A stretch of 58,099 bases of DNA from Prosthecobacter sp. (GTDB lineage Bacteria; Verrucomicrobiota; Verrucomicrobiia; Verrucomicrobiales; Verrucomicrobiaceae): contig NZ_JACSRD010000136.1 in the NCBI RefSeq assembly GCF_014879935.1, positions 1-58,099 on the forward strand, given 5' to 3'. The notes below the pieces were generated by a model, which worked only from the letters and a program-made list of their open reading frames with translations, was not told where the DNA came from and did not search any database. Position numbers and translations under genes: made by a program. Position 1 is the first letter of the stretch. Every line of letters starts with the position of its first letter. Shown here piece after piece: positions 8,309 through 16,740 of this stretch.

Positions 8309-8584
8309 GGCCTTGAAGGCACCGATGGCACCTTGCATGGTGGCTTTGGCGATGGGTTCGGTGCTGGGATCGCTGAAGCTCAGCAGCACGTCTTTGGCAC
8401 GCTGTGGTTTGTCTTGAGAAAGCAGCGTGAGGGCGTTTTTGAGGGCCTGGACGCGGAAGTCGCCGTCCTGACCGGCTTTTTGGACGCGGTCGAGGAAGGC
8501 GGCGAGGTCGATGAGCTTCGAACGCGAGTCCATGAAGCCGAGATCGACCAGATTGACGGAGGTTGGGGGTGTCCAATCAGGCAT
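8306..8584 (-). CDS. Small hypothetical protein upstream of TatD-like gene
   Basis: A 92-residue open frame with ATG start, mostly helical, amphipathic and without signal sequence or membrane segment. The pattern (ALKNALTLLSQDKP, then RAKDVLLSF) suggests a helical-repeat-like fold, but I recognise no family. It precedes the TatD-like gene in the same direction with a 38-base spacer that is entirely heptamer repeat. Its stop codon lies in the repeat, so the natural C-terminus may have been altered by the element. It could be a real conserved small protein or a chance frame; the co-direction and composition favour a gene. Confidence 0.55.
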   Translation of the reverse strand: MPDWTPPTSVNLVDLGFMDSRSKLIDLAAFLDRVQKAGQDGDFRVQALKNALTLLSQDKPQRAKDVLLSFSDPSTEPIAKATMQGAIGAFKA

Positions 8585-8667
8585 GAGGGCAGACTAGACG
8601 GGGCATTTCGGGCCGCAACCGTGGGAATCGTTGCGCCCGAGCCGTGGCACGCCATCGTAGGGCAGCA

Positions 8668-9813
8668 ATGTCCGACCTGACCCCCGACGAACTGCGCCGC
8701 TATGCGCGTCACCTCGCGATTCCCGAATTTGGGATCGAGGGGCAGCGTCGGCTGCGGGCGGCGCGGGTGCTGTGCATCGGCGCGGGCGGTTTGGGGTCGC
8801 CAATCACGATGTACCTCGCGGCGGCGGGTATCGGCGGGCTTGGTCTCGTGGACCCGGATGTCGTCGAGGTGACCAATTTGCAGCGGCAGATCCTTTTTGG
8901 ACAAAAAGACCTCGGCCGGAAAAAGCTCGACGCGGCCCGCGAGCGCCTGCTGGACATCAATCCGCATCTCGATGTGCAGGTTTACCCTGAGCGATTCACG
9001 GCGGAGAACGCGATGCGCATCGCCGCGGGCTACGATGTGATCATTGACGGCACGGACAACTTCCCCACACGCTACCTGAGCAACGACGTGGCCGTGTGGC
9101 TGAAGAAGCCGAACGTGTATGGCAGCATCTTGCGCTTTGACGGGCAGGTGGGCGTCTTTGCGCCGCATCTCGGTGCCCCATGCTATCGCTGCATGTGCCC
9201 GCAGCCACCGCCTCCCGGCCTGGTTCCTTCTTGTGCAGAAGGCGGCGTGCTCGGCGTGCTGCCGGGCCTCATCGGCACGATGCAGGCGCTGGAAGCCATC
9301 AAACTCATCACCGGCATCGGCCAGCCGCTGCTCGGCAAACTTCTCCATCTCGACACGTTGAGCATGCGCTTCCGCACGCTCACGCTGCGCCGCGATCCGG
9401 ACTGTCCGGTCTGCGGCGACAAACCCACCATCACCCAACCCATCGATTACGAGGGCTTCTGCGGCATCCCCAAATCCCCCGCGGCAGCTCCCGACATGCC
9501 AGCCATGACCGTCCACGAACTCAAAGAGCTCCGCGATGCCGGAGACGACCACTTCCTCCTCGACGTGCGCGAGCCGCACGAGCAAGCCATCTGCCGCATT
9601 GATGGTGCCACGCTCATCCCTCTCGGTGAGCTGGAAAACCGCACCGGCGAGCTGCCGAAGAACAAACGCATCCTCGTTCACTGCAAAAGCGGCGGACGCA
9701 GCGCCCGCGCCGTCAGCCGCCTGCGTGAGCTGGGCTTCAACGACGTGTGGAATGTGTCCGGCGGCATCATCGCCTGGGCACGCGAGATTGATCCCAAGAT
9801 GTCTGAATACTGA
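8668..9813 (+). CDS. moeZ: MoeB/ThiF-type adenylyltransferase fused to rhodanese (MoeZ-like)
   Basis: E1-like enzyme that adenylates the C-terminal glycine of a ubiquitin-like sulfur carrier (MoaD, ThiS or CysO type) and, through its rhodanese domain, loads sulfur as a thiocarboxylate. Residues 1-255 form the ThiF/MoeB domain: nucleotide loop GAGGLGSP (38-45), DGTDNFPTR (128-135), adenylation-domain Cys189 in SCAEGG, and the zinc pairs CYRC (172/175) and CPVC (246/249). Residues 278-378 form the rhodanese domain with active-site loop HCKSGGRS (Cys339). Start ATG 8668 has AGGG nearby upstream; a GTG at 8644 would add eight residues. It overlaps the following Trm112-like gene by one base, so they are coupled. 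No sulfur-carrier gene is in view. Confidence 0.92.
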   Translation: MSDLTPDELRRYARHLAIPEFGIEGQRRLRAARVLCIGAGGLGSPITMYLAAAGIGGLGLVDPDVVEVTNLQRQILFGQKDLGRKKLDAARERLLDINPHLDVQVYPERFTAENAMRIAAGYDVIIDGTDNFPTRYLSNDVAVWLKKPNVYGSILRFDGQVGVFAPHLGAPCYRCMCPQPPPPGLVPSCAEGGVLGVLPGLIGTMQALEAIKLITGIGQPLLGKLLHLDTLSMRFRTLTLRRDPDCPVCGDKPTITQPIDYEGFCGIPKSPAAAPDMPAMTVHELKELRDAGDDHFLLDVREPHEQAICRIDGATLIPLGELENRTGELPKNKRILVHCKSGGRSARAVSRLRELGFNDVWNVSGGIIAWAREIDPKMSEY

Positions 9814-10007
9814 TGAGCGACACCGCCTGGCTCGAAGACTTCCTCCCGCTGATGCGCTGCCCGGACACGCACCAGCCGCTGCGCCATGCCACGGCCGAGG
9901 AATGCGCCAAACTCGGTGTTTCAGCGGCTCTGACGACGCAGGACGGCAGCCAGCATTTCGCCATCGATGACGGCATTCCCATCCTGCTGCCCCAGGCTTC
10001 CCGGTGA
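9813..10007 (+). CDS. Trm112-like (UPF0434) small protein
   Basis: A 64-residue Trm112/YcaR-like protein. The family is short, has a conserved LMRCPDTHQPL-like N-terminal motif, and ends in a strand of the kind DDGIPILLP, all present here. Members act as small partners or stabilisers of methyltransferases and other enzymes. Only one cysteine (16) is seen, so no zinc site is expected. The start overlaps the moeZ stop by one base (TGATG). The last 87 bases overlap the 3' end of the alpha/beta hydrolase gene on the opposite strand. Confidence 0.8.
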   Translation: MSDTAWLEDFLPLMRCPDTHQPLRHATAEECAKLGVSAALTTQDGSQHFAIDDGIPILLPQASR

Positions 10008-10877
10008 ATCCGGTTTCGCCAGCGCAGCCGACAGGATCTGCTCAGCGTGCGTGATCGGCATGGAGTAATGGCCGTCAATCTCGGACCAGGTCGTGCTGGC
10101 GGCCGGAATCAGCGAGGCGATGCGTTCGGTGTAGGTGTAGGCGATGTTGCGATCCTGTTTGCCATGCCAAAAACGGATGGGAAAGGCGATCTGGCTGACC
10201 TCAAAGCCCCATTCGCTGAGGTAAATGTCAGCGTCGGCGATCACGCTGCGTGCGCCGCGATTCAGAGCTCCAAGAGTCGCATCACGGACCACTTCGTAGA
10301 TTCCGGGCTGCTGCAACACGCGGCGGTCTTCTTCCCCAAGGAGTTTCATGAGCCATTTCAGCGGTGCTTTTTGCGGCGAACCCCGGGCCACCATGCCGCC
10401 CAGTCGCAGGACAGCGCCAAGGATGGTGGGAAAAAAATGCCGCAACTGGATCATGGCCCGGTAAAGCCAGAACATGTCGCGATCGCCGAGAAACTTCAGC
10501 GGCGGAGCCCCGCAGATGATCGAGGCGGAAAGCAGGCGCTTCGGCAGCTTCAGTGCGGTCACCAGCACGTAAGGCCCGCCGCCGCTCCAGCCCAGCACAT
10601 GGTAGTTGTCCGCGCCGACATGAGCGGCCAGTTCGGTCAGTGTCTGAGGCCAGTCAAACAGCGTTCGGCCGGGCTGGAAGTCCGAGAGGCCGATGCCCGG
10701 CCGGTCAGGACAGATCAGCCGGATGCGATGTCTTTTGGCCGGCTCGTCGAACAGCGATCCCTGCACATGCGATGACGGCCAGCCGTGGAAGTAGAACATG
10801 ACCTCGCCACGTGGATCACCATACTCGGCGTAGCCCAGCTTGAGGCCGTTCGAGAGGGTGAAGGTGTGCGCGGACAT
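9921..10877 (-). CDS. Alpha/beta hydrolase
   Basis: Alpha/beta hydrolase-fold enzyme, cytoplasmic (no signal sequence). Seen: oxyanion segment HGWP (31-34), DRPGIGLSD, nucleophile elbow GWSGGG with Ser98, acid in HGKQDRN, and catalytic His in DGHYSMPITH. The substrate cannot be inferred. The final 28 residues are encoded antisense to the end of the Trm112-like gene and look like an unusual tail, so the ancestral stop may have been lost. It follows the LOG-family gene after 18 bases in the same direction, probably as one operon. Confidence 0.85.
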   Translation of the reverse strand: MSAHTFTLSNGLKLGYAEYGDPRGEVMFYFHGWPSSHVQGSLFDEPAKRHRIRLICPDRPGIGLSDFQPGRTLFDWPQTLTELAAHVGADNYHVLGWSGGGPYVLVTALKLPKRLLSASIICGAPPLKFLGDRDMFWLYRAMIQLRHFFPTILGAVLRLGGMVARGSPQKAPLKWLMKLLGEEDRRVLQQPGIYEVVRDATLGALNRGARSVIADADIYLSEWGFEVSQIAFPIRFWHGKQDRNIAYTYTERIASLIPAASTTWSEIDGHYSMPITHAEQILSAALAKPDSPGSLGQQDGNAVIDGEMLAAVLRRQSR

Positions 10878-10895
10878 GGTGGCGAAGTCAGGAGT

Positions 10896-11741
10896 TCACT
10901 GCGCGGCTTCAAGGGCCTTCTCACCCAGCCAGGCGCTGCGTTGCGGCATGCGTTGGCGACGCAGGCCGAACTGCTTCACCGCCTTCTCCTGCAAGTGGGC
11001 GCACGCCTCTTCAACCGAGTCGGTCCATTTGATCAGATCGAGGTCCTCCGGGCTGATCGTGGCCCCTTTGAGCATGTGTTCCATGAATTCGCGCATCTGG
11101 GGCCAGAACTCGGAGCCCATGATCACGATGGGGAAGCTTTTCACCTTGCGAGTCTGGATGAGCGTGAGCGCCTCGAACATCTCATCCATCGTGCCAAACC
11201 CGCCGGGCATGATGACGAAGCCGTAGCTGTATTTGATGAGCAGCGTTTTGCGCACGAAGAAATGGTCCATCGTGACCCAGCGGTCGAGATAGGGATTGTG
11301 GCTTTGTTCGAAGGGAAGGCGGATGTTGCAGCCGATGCTGCGTCCACGAGCATCTTTCGCGCCACGATTGGCGGCCTCCATGATTCCTGGCCCGCCGCCA
11401 GTCATGACGGTGAAGCCCATGCGGGCGATCGCCGCGCCCATGTCACGCGCCAGTTGGTAATAGCGGTGTTTCTCGTCAAAACGGGCCGAGCCGAACACGG
11501 TGACACACGGACCCACGAAATGCAGCGCGCGAAATCCGCGCATGAAGTCCTTTGCCACGCTGTAAAGCAGTTGCAGGTCGCGCAAACGGCGGTTCGGGCC
11601 GCTCAGGAGCGCCCGGTCGTCGAGCAGGCTGCAAAAGTGCTCGTCCGCGCGGACTTCCTCCGGGCTGACTTGGACGACGGGTGCGCTGGTCATCGCGGTT
11701 CCGGGTTCAGGTTCCCGATCGAGCAAGGGGGAGGCAGGCAT
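10896..11741 (-). CDS. LOG-family (TIGR00730-type) Rossmann-fold protein
   Basis: LOG-family protein related to cytokinin riboside 5'-monophosphate phosphoribohydrolases and nucleotide-5'-monophosphate nucleosidases. Seen with ATG 11741 as start: GSAR (84-87), GGGPGIME (115-122) and the signature PGGFGTMDE (179-187), which holds the catalytic glutamate. About 70 residues precede the fold and are family-variable. In-frame GTG (11798) and ATG (11693) are alternative starts. The true substrate in this organism is unknown; AMP-type nucleotides are typical. It precedes the alpha/beta hydrolase gene. Confidence 0.85.
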   Translation of the reverse strand: MPASPLLDREPEPGTAMTSAPVVQVSPEEVRADEHFCSLLDDRALLSGPNRRLRDLQLLYSVAKDFMRGFRALHFVGPCVTVFGSARFDEKHRYYQLARDMGAAIARMGFTVMTGGGPGIMEAANRGAKDARGRSIGCNIRLPFEQSHNPYLDRWVTMDHFFVRKTLLIKYSYGFVIMPGGFGTMDEMFEALTLIQTRKVKSFPIVIMGSEFWPQMREFMEHMLKGATISPEDLDLIKWTDSVEEACAHLQEKAVKQFGLRRQRMPQRSAWLGEKALEAAQ

Positions 11742-11811
11742 GGTGTGGCTGTCGTTGTTTGTAGAAGTGCGACGCGATTTGTTCACTGGCGACCGCACTT
11801 TCTGCGGCCAT

Positions 11812-11850
11812 TCCGAAAAAGAAAGCCCGCAGGCTTCACAGCCTGCGGGC
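11812..11850 (-). terminator. Rho-independent terminator of the RRM gene
   Basis: On the minus strand a perfect 11-base stem (GCCCGCAGGCT with AGCCTGCGGGC, four-base loop, 11825-11850) is followed by TTTCTTTTTC. It lies 22 bases after the stop of the RRM gene and separates it from the LOG-family gene. Confidence 0.88.
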
Positions 11851-11872
11851 GGTAGGGAGTCTGAGGTCTCGA

Positions 11873-12460
11873 TCAGGCTGCCGCAGCAGCCGGCTCCTCC
11901 TGCGGAGCTCCATCATCGCTGCCACCGCGGTTGTTCGGCTTTGCGCCGCTGAGCTGCAGCGGGCGTCCCATGAAGTCTTTGCCGTTGAGTTCTGCCACGG
12001 CACGGCGTGCCTCATCCACGCTGCCCATGGTCACAAAGGCGAAGCCTTTGGAGCGCTGGGTGCGGCTGTTGACCACGACTTCCGCATTGCGGACACCGCC
12101 GACACCGTTGAACAGCTCAAACAGATCGCTCTCAGTGGCGTCGTAGGACAGATTGCCCACGTAGAGGCGATCCGTCGTGATTTCGGCCGGATTGACGGCC
12201 GACGGAGCCTCGCGGCGTTGACGGGGCTCGCGTTGCGGACGCGGCGCGGACTCGTGGTTTGCGGAAGCGGGGCGGTTCTGCGGTTTCGGGCGGTTCCGGG
12301 ACTTGGATTTGCCGAGGCCGAAGAAGCCCAGAATTTTCTGCAGGAAGGAAGGAGGGGCTTCGCGGCCACCTTCGCGGCTGGGACGGGGACCGTCAGGACG
12401 GGGGCCACGATTGCGGCTGCGACGACGGCGGTTGCGGTTCGGATTTGGGTGATCGGACAT
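11873..12460 (-). CDS. RRM-domain RNA-binding protein
   Basis: Single-RRM protein of the small bacterial RNA-binding type. With ATG 12460 it has 195 residues: a very basic Arg/Asn/Pro-rich N-terminus (about 1-90), an RRM at about 97-172 with RNP2 LYVGNL (99-104) and RNP1 KGFAFVTM (138-145), and a short tail ending in an alanine run. The basic leader probably helps nucleic-acid binding. The frame is open further upstream, but that part is repeat-rich spacer and was not used. It has its own terminator. The role may be cold response or RNA chaperoning, as in cyanobacterial Rbp proteins; this is inference. Confidence 0.88.
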   Translation of the reverse strand: MSDHPNPNRNRRRRSRNRGPRPDGPRPSREGGREAPPSFLQKILGFFGLGKSKSRNRPKPQNRPASANHESAPRPQREPRQRREAPSAVNPAEITTDRLYVGNLSYDATESDLFELFNGVGGVRNAEVVVNSRTQRSKGFAFVTMGSVDEARRAVAELNGKDFMGRPLQLSGAKPNNRGGSDDGAPQEEPAAAAA

Positions 12461-12908
12461 GGGGTGCGTTGGCGTTGGGGTGTGTTGTGTGTTCGAGCAG
12501 GGCCGGGGCGCTGGGAACGGCGGCGGGCGGGAACGGGCGGCTTGCCTCTTCCACGGCTCCGCGGCACCTGGCAGACCGCACCTGCGGTCTGCCACAGCGC
12601 CACATCGGGCTGCTGCAGTTTTCAAAGCCGGGCCGCGACGGCCCAGCGGGCTCAAAGGACATTCCGACGGGTGTTAGGGACACGCCGGGAGTCACTTTCA
12701 GGCGTTCCGTCCAGTGGAACGTCTCCTTCAGCGCATTCTGGGTTCGGAGATGGCGCATTAGGGGATTATTCGGTCAAAAGGACAGGAATCGGAGCGTTGG
12801 GGGGCTCTGAAAACAGCGGGCCGATTCTAAGCGGGGCAGAGGGGGCAGGTCAACCGCGAATCCCGGACGCGCGCTTGCCTCCATGGCATGACGCGGCATC
12901 ATGCGCGC
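12461..12908. repeat. Palindrome-rich intergenic repeat block
   Basis: A 448-base stretch without a convincing gene between the divergent RRM and glutaredoxin genes. It holds a perfect 11-base inverted repeat with a two-base loop (12570-12593, GGCAGACCGCA with TGCGGTCTGCC), a GGGCC/GGCCC hairpin (12630-12644) and a GTTCC/GGAAC hairpin (12704-12720). The composition suggests dispersed palindromic elements. Promoters for both flanking genes must lie here, but I could not pick confident -10/-35 boxes. Confidence 0.55.
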
Positions 12909-13157
12909 ATGATCAAACCCATCCTCTATGTCAAAACCGGCTGCCCGTGGTGTGATGAAGTGCTCGACTACCTCGACGCCCGCCGCATCACGTATGAAAA
13001 GATCACCGTCAGCGGCAATCGCGAGGCCATGCAGGAGATGATCGACCTCAGCGGCCAGAGCAAGGCCCCCACGATGGACTGGGACGGCGAGGTGCTCGCC
13101 GACTTCGGCGTGGATGAGCTCGTGCCCTTCCTGCGCAAGAAAGGCGTCGCGGTCTGA
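12909..13157 (+). CDS. Glutaredoxin family protein
   Basis: An 82-residue glutaredoxin with the dithiol active site CPWC (Cys12, Cys15) after a YVKTG strand, and a KAPTM cis-proline segment. It reduces disulfides or glutathione-type mixed disulfides in the cytoplasm. I used ATG 12909, which gives the normal family length; an in-frame ATG at 12888 adds seven residues. The DUF6580 gene follows in the same direction after 32 bases. Confidence 0.9.
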   Translation: MIKPILYVKTGCPWCDEVLDYLDARRITYEKITVSGNREAMQEMIDLSGQSKAPTMDWDGEVLADFGVDELVPFLRKKGVAV

Positions 13158-13189
13158 GCAAAGACATCGTATCAACCTTCCTCTCCGAC

Positions 13190-13789
13190 ATGAACTCCCG
13201 ATCCTCACGCGCCTTCGTCGTTCCATTCGTTCTCGTGCTCGCCGCCGTGCTCTTCCGCTATTTCAAGCTGGCTGGCATCGCGCATGTGCCGTGGCTGGAA
13301 AATTTCACCCCATGGATGGCGCTGGCCTTCACTGGGACGCTGGTGTTTCCGAAGCGGGTCTCGTTTCTGGCCATTCCAGCGTTGCTCCTGGTCATCGGTC
13401 TGGCGGCGACGGGCCTGAAGGACGTGTTGCACTGGGAAGCGGTGGCCGTTTACGGCTGTTTTGGCCTTGCCGCCTGGTTCGCCGCCCGTAGCCGGGGGCA
13501 AATCGGCCTCGTGGGCAGTTTGCTCGGTGTGACTGGCTGCTCGGTCGGCTTTTACCTCATCACAAACACGGTTTCGTGGCTGCATGATCCAGTTTATGCC
13601 AAGACACTCGCGGGCTGGGCGCAGGCGCTCACATCCGGCACACCGGGTCTGCCGCCCACGACGTGGTTCCTGCGTCAGTCGCTCCTCAGCGACCTCCTTT
13701 TCTCCTGCCTCCTGCTCGCTGCCTACAACACGGAGGCCGCCATCCGTCGTCAGCCAGCCATTCCGGTCCTGCGCACTGCTGCCGCATGA
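13190..13789 (+). CDS. DUF6580 family membrane protein
   Basis: A 199-residue inner-membrane protein with about five hydrophobic segments and the DUF6580 hallmarks YLITNTVSWL, then YAKTLAGWAQALT and SLLSDLLFSCL. The family is suspected to be transport-related (ECF-transporter S-component-like), but no substrate is known. Its stop overlaps the start of the PotD-like gene by four bases (ATGA), so the two are translationally coupled. That hints at a linked transport role. Confidence 0.85.
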   Translation: MNSRSSRAFVVPFVLVLAAVLFRYFKLAGIAHVPWLENFTPWMALAFTGTLVFPKRVSFLAIPALLLVIGLAATGLKDVLHWEAVAVYGCFGLAAWFAARSRGQIGLVGSLLGVTGCSVGFYLITNTVSWLHDPVYAKTLAGWAQALTSGTPGLPPTTWFLRQSLLSDLLFSCLLLAAYNTEAAIRRQPAIPVLRTAAA

Positions 13790-14796
13790 AGCCGCTGGTC
13801 TGCCTCTTTCTGCTGTCCGCCGGCGCGTTCGCGGAAACGCTGCACATTTACACCTGGGCGGACTACGTCAGCCCTGAGGTGGTCGAGAAGTTCGAGAAAA
13901 ACCACGGCTGCAAGGTGGTGGTGGACACCTTTGACTCGAACGAAAGCATGTATGCGAAGCTCAAGGCCGGCGCGACCGGCTACGACCTCGTGTTTCCCAC
14001 CGCCTACATGATCCAGGTCATGAATGCGCAGGGCATGCTGGCGAAACTGGATCACACGAAGATCCCGAACCTGCCCAACATCGATCCCGCGGTTCTCGCC
14101 AAGGTCACGGACAAGACGATGGAGCACAGCGTGCCCTACACCTTCGCCTACGCGGCCATCGCCGTGCGCAAAGACAAGATCAAGGACGCTGAAGCTTCGT
14201 GGGCGATGTTTGACCGGCCTGCACTGGCCGGACGCGTCACCTTGCTGGATGACATGCGCGAAAGCATCGGCGCGGCACTCAAATCCCTTGGCCACAGCAT
14301 CAACACGCGTGACGAGGCGCAACTGGCCGCCGCACGCGACGTGTTGATCCGCTGGAAAAAGAACATCGCCCGCTTCGACAACGAAGGCTACAAGGCCGGC
14401 ATCGACTCCTCCGAGTTCCTGCTCGTTCACGGCTACAGCGGCGACCTGTTCCAGGTGCAGATGGAGAATCCCAAAGTCGAGATTCTCATCCCTCGCGAAG
14501 GCGTGACCATCGGCTGCGATGAAATGGTCATTCCCAAGGCCGCGAAGCAGGGCGAACTCGCCCACGCCTTCATCAATTTCGTCCTCGATCCCGCCATCGC
14601 CGCCGAGAACATGGAGTGGATGGGCTACTACTGCCCGAACAAACCCGCGCTCGACAAAGTCAGCCCCGATTTCCTCAAAAACCCCGCCATCACCATTCCT
14701 GCCGACGTTGAAGCCAAATGCGAGGTCATTGAGGATCTCGGCCCCGACATCGCGAAATACACGAAGGTCTGGGATGAGGTGAAGGCGGCTCGTTGA
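13786..14796 (+). CDS. Polyamine-type ABC transporter binding protein (PotD/PotF-like)
   Basis: Periplasmic solute-binding protein of the spermidine/putrescine family. A signal sequence covers residues 1-16 (cleavage before ETLHIYTW). The family pattern follows: IYTWADYVSPEVVEKFE, DSNESMYAKL, YDLVFPTAYM and VPYTFAY. At 336 residues the length is typical. The start is fixed by the ATGA overlap with the DUF6580 gene. No ATPase or permease genes are adjacent, so it is an orphan binding protein here. It ends four bases from the stop of the convergent cinA gene. Confidence 0.88.
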   Translation: MKPLVCLFLLSAGAFAETLHIYTWADYVSPEVVEKFEKNHGCKVVVDTFDSNESMYAKLKAGATGYDLVFPTAYMIQVMNAQGMLAKLDHTKIPNLPNIDPAVLAKVTDKTMEHSVPYTFAYAAIAVRKDKIKDAEASWAMFDRPALAGRVTLLDDMRESIGAALKSLGHSINTRDEAQLAAARDVLIRWKKNIARFDNEGYKAGIDSSEFLLVHGYSGDLFQVQMENPKVEILIPREGVTIGCDEMVIPKAAKQGELAHAFINFVLDPAIAAENMEWMGYYCPNKPALDKVSPDFLKNPAITIPADVEAKCEVIEDLGPDIAKYTKVWDEVKAAR

Positions 14797-14800
14797 CCAC

Positions 14801-16054
14801 TCACACTCTCGGTTTCAACCCACACAACCTCCGCCGCAGCAGATCCAGCGCCGCTTGGGATGTGAGCAGCTTGAACCGATCCCGGGCTCCGGGGTAAAAC
14901 CGCTTCAAAGCCCAGGTCTCCGCGTTTTTCGAAGCCAGGCCGATCCACACCGTGCCCACCGGCTTCTCGGGTGTGCCGCCCGTCGGGCCGGCGATGCCGG
15001 TGACGGACAGCGCGTGATCCGCGCCGCTTTGCTTGAGAGCGCCTTCGGCCATCGCACGGGCCACTTCCTCGCTCACGGCACCGTGCTGTTCGATCAACTC
15101 AGCGGGTACGCCGAGGTGCTGTTGCTTCGCTTCATTCGCATAGGTCACCCAGCCGTGGCCAAACACGCGTGAGGAACCGCTCACATCGGTGATGCGGCTG
15201 GCGATGGTGCCGCCAGTGCAGGATTCGGCGGTGGCCAGCCATTCACCGCGCTCCGTCAGCAACTGCACGATCACTTCCTCGAGGATGCGCCGGTCTTCGG
15301 AGGTGATGCAGTCGCCAAACGCTTCGCGCACGATGCCTGCGCCCGCCTCCACGCTGCTCTGCGGACCGGCAAGGCGCACATCCACATCGCCACCGCGGAT
15401 GCAGTAACCGAGATCGAGCCCGGGCACGCATTCGAGGCGCTTTTCGACCGCCTCCACGATGTCGGATTCACCCACGCCGGTCACTTTGAGATACAGCACG
15501 CGTCGCGAAGCGCCATCCGGCAGCCATTCGCGCAGGCGTGGTTCCACTTCGTTCTCGATCATCGGTTTCAGCTCACGCGGCGGGCCGGGAAGGAGAAAAA
15601 GGTGCGCGTTCCACCCCAGCGCTTCACCGAGTGCGGCGGGGAAATACAGCCCCGGTGCTGTTCCAAACGGGTTCGGCATCACGGCGGCACCGCGTGGCAC
15701 CATCGCCTGCCGTTTCGTCGCGTCGTTGACCGGTTTGCCGCGTTTGGCGAAGTATTCGTTCAAGTGAGCCATCACACCGTCATTCAGCTTCATCGGCAGG
15801 CTCAGCAGTTCGGCCGTCGATTCGCGGGTGAGGTCGTCATTCGTCGGTCCCAGGCCGCCCGAAACCAAAACGACGTCCGAACGCTGCGCTGCCTCGGCGA
15901 TCGCCACCCGGATCACGGCTCCGTCGGGAACAATCGTCTGCCGCGCCACCTGGATGCCCAGCGCGGCCAGCCGCTGGCCGATCCACGCCGCATTGGTGTT
16001 CACTGTGTCTCCGAGGAGAAGTTCCGTGCCTGTGTTGACGAGTTCGACTCTCAT
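14801..16054 (-). CDS. cinA: CinA-like protein (NMN deamidase domain)
   Basis: CinA-type fusion. Residues 1 to about 170 form a MoaB/MogA-like COG1058 domain (VNTGTELLLGDTVNTNA, SGGLGPTNDDLTRE) associated with ADP-ribose pyrophosphatase activity. Residues about 265-410 form the PncC nicotinamide-nucleotide amidase domain, with AESCTGG at 277-282 and GIAGPTGGTPEKPVGTV. It works in pyridine nucleotide salvage, turning NMN into NaMN. The length (417) is normal for full-length CinA. It lies 35 bases downstream of the AAA_28 ATPase gene, likely co-transcribed. No recA is nearby. Confidence 0.92.
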   Translation of the reverse strand: MRVELVNTGTELLLGDTVNTNAAWIGQRLAALGIQVARQTIVPDGAVIRVAIAEAAQRSDVVLVSGGLGPTNDDLTRESTAELLSLPMKLNDGVMAHLNEYFAKRGKPVNDATKRQAMVPRGAAVMPNPFGTAPGLYFPAALGEALGWNAHLFLLPGPPRELKPMIENEVEPRLREWLPDGASRRVLYLKVTGVGESDIVEAVEKRLECVPGLDLGYCIRGGDVDVRLAGPQSSVEAGAGIVREAFGDCITSEDRRILEEVIVQLLTERGEWLATAESCTGGTIASRITDVSGSSRVFGHGWVTYANEAKQQHLGVPAELIEQHGAVSEEVARAMAEGALKQSGADHALSVTGIAGPTGGTPEKPVGTVWIGLASKNAETWALKRFYPGARDRFKLLTSQAALDLLRRRLCGLKPRV

Positions 16055-16089
16055 GTGCGGTTCTCATTACGCGCACGGAGGCGTTTGGA

Positions 16090-16740
16090 TCAACGCATCT
16101 TTCGCCGCCGCTCCTTGCAGCCCAGTTCGCTCACGATGCCGTCGAGCACCGCCAGGCCGAAGGAGATCTTTTTGAAGAACGACGGATTGTGCGGCACGAG
16201 CATGAACTTCGGGTGCTGCGACCACAGATCGCGCAGCCGACGGTCGAGCTTCACCGCCTGTTCCAACGTCTCGTTTCGGATGGGATTTCCGCCTTCGATG
16301 CTCATGTGGCCCACGGCCGCACTTTCAAAAAAGATGACCGCGTCGTAGCGGGCCAGTTCACGTTCCAACGAAGTGCCGATGTCTTCGAAAAAGCCCTCGC
16401 TGCCGCCGGGCCAGTAGGCGGCTCCATCCACCGTGCCGCGGTCACAGAGCAGAATTTGCTCCTCATGCTGGGCCATCACGGCCTCCTCCAGATGGATTTG
16501 GACGTGATAAATCGCGCGTTGCGCCGCGTGAACGGCCTCGATCTGGGGCACGCGAGGAAATCCGCCGCTGAAGACCATCGTGGCCGCCTCGGGAACCAGA
16601 ACGACCTTGCCGCCCATTTCTCGGCGGAAGAGGTCTCCCGCCGTCGTCTTGCCGCCGCCCGGTCCACCGGTCAGGACGATGCGGCAGTGGCCGTTGGGGC
16701 GAGGTTTTGGGAGACGTTTGGGAGGCTTCATTCGGTGCAA
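16090..16740 (-). CDS. AAA_28-family ATPase
   Basis: A 216-residue P-loop protein with Walker A GGPGGGKTT (25-33), the family segment VPEAATMVFSGGFPR and LLCDRGTVDGAAYWPG. This is the AAA_28/NadR-kinase-like pattern. The enzyme probably phosphorylates a small molecule, but the substrate is not known. Linkage to cinA (35 bases) could suggest nucleotide or NAD metabolism, which is inference. ATG at 16731 is an alternative start three codons in. Confidence 0.8.
   Translation of the reverse strand: MHRMKPPKRLPKPRPNGHCRIVLTGGPGGGKTTAGDLFRREMGGKVVLVPEAATMVFSGGFPRVPQIEAVHAAQRAIYHVQIHLEEAVMAQHEEQILLCDRGTVDGAAYWPGGSEGFFEDIGTSLERELARYDAVIFFESAAVGHMSIEGGNPIRNETLEQAVKLDRRLRDLWSQHPKFMLVPHNPSFFKKISFGLAVLDGIVSELGCKERRRKMR

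Noticed and set aside
8380..9681. Long minus-strand frame opposite the MoeZ-like gene
   Set aside because: Antisense shadow; the plus strand has intact E1 and rhodanese motifs.
12461..12655. N-terminal extension of the RRM protein
   Set aside because: The upstream frame lies in the palindromic repeat spacer; MSDHPN at 12460 is the natural start.
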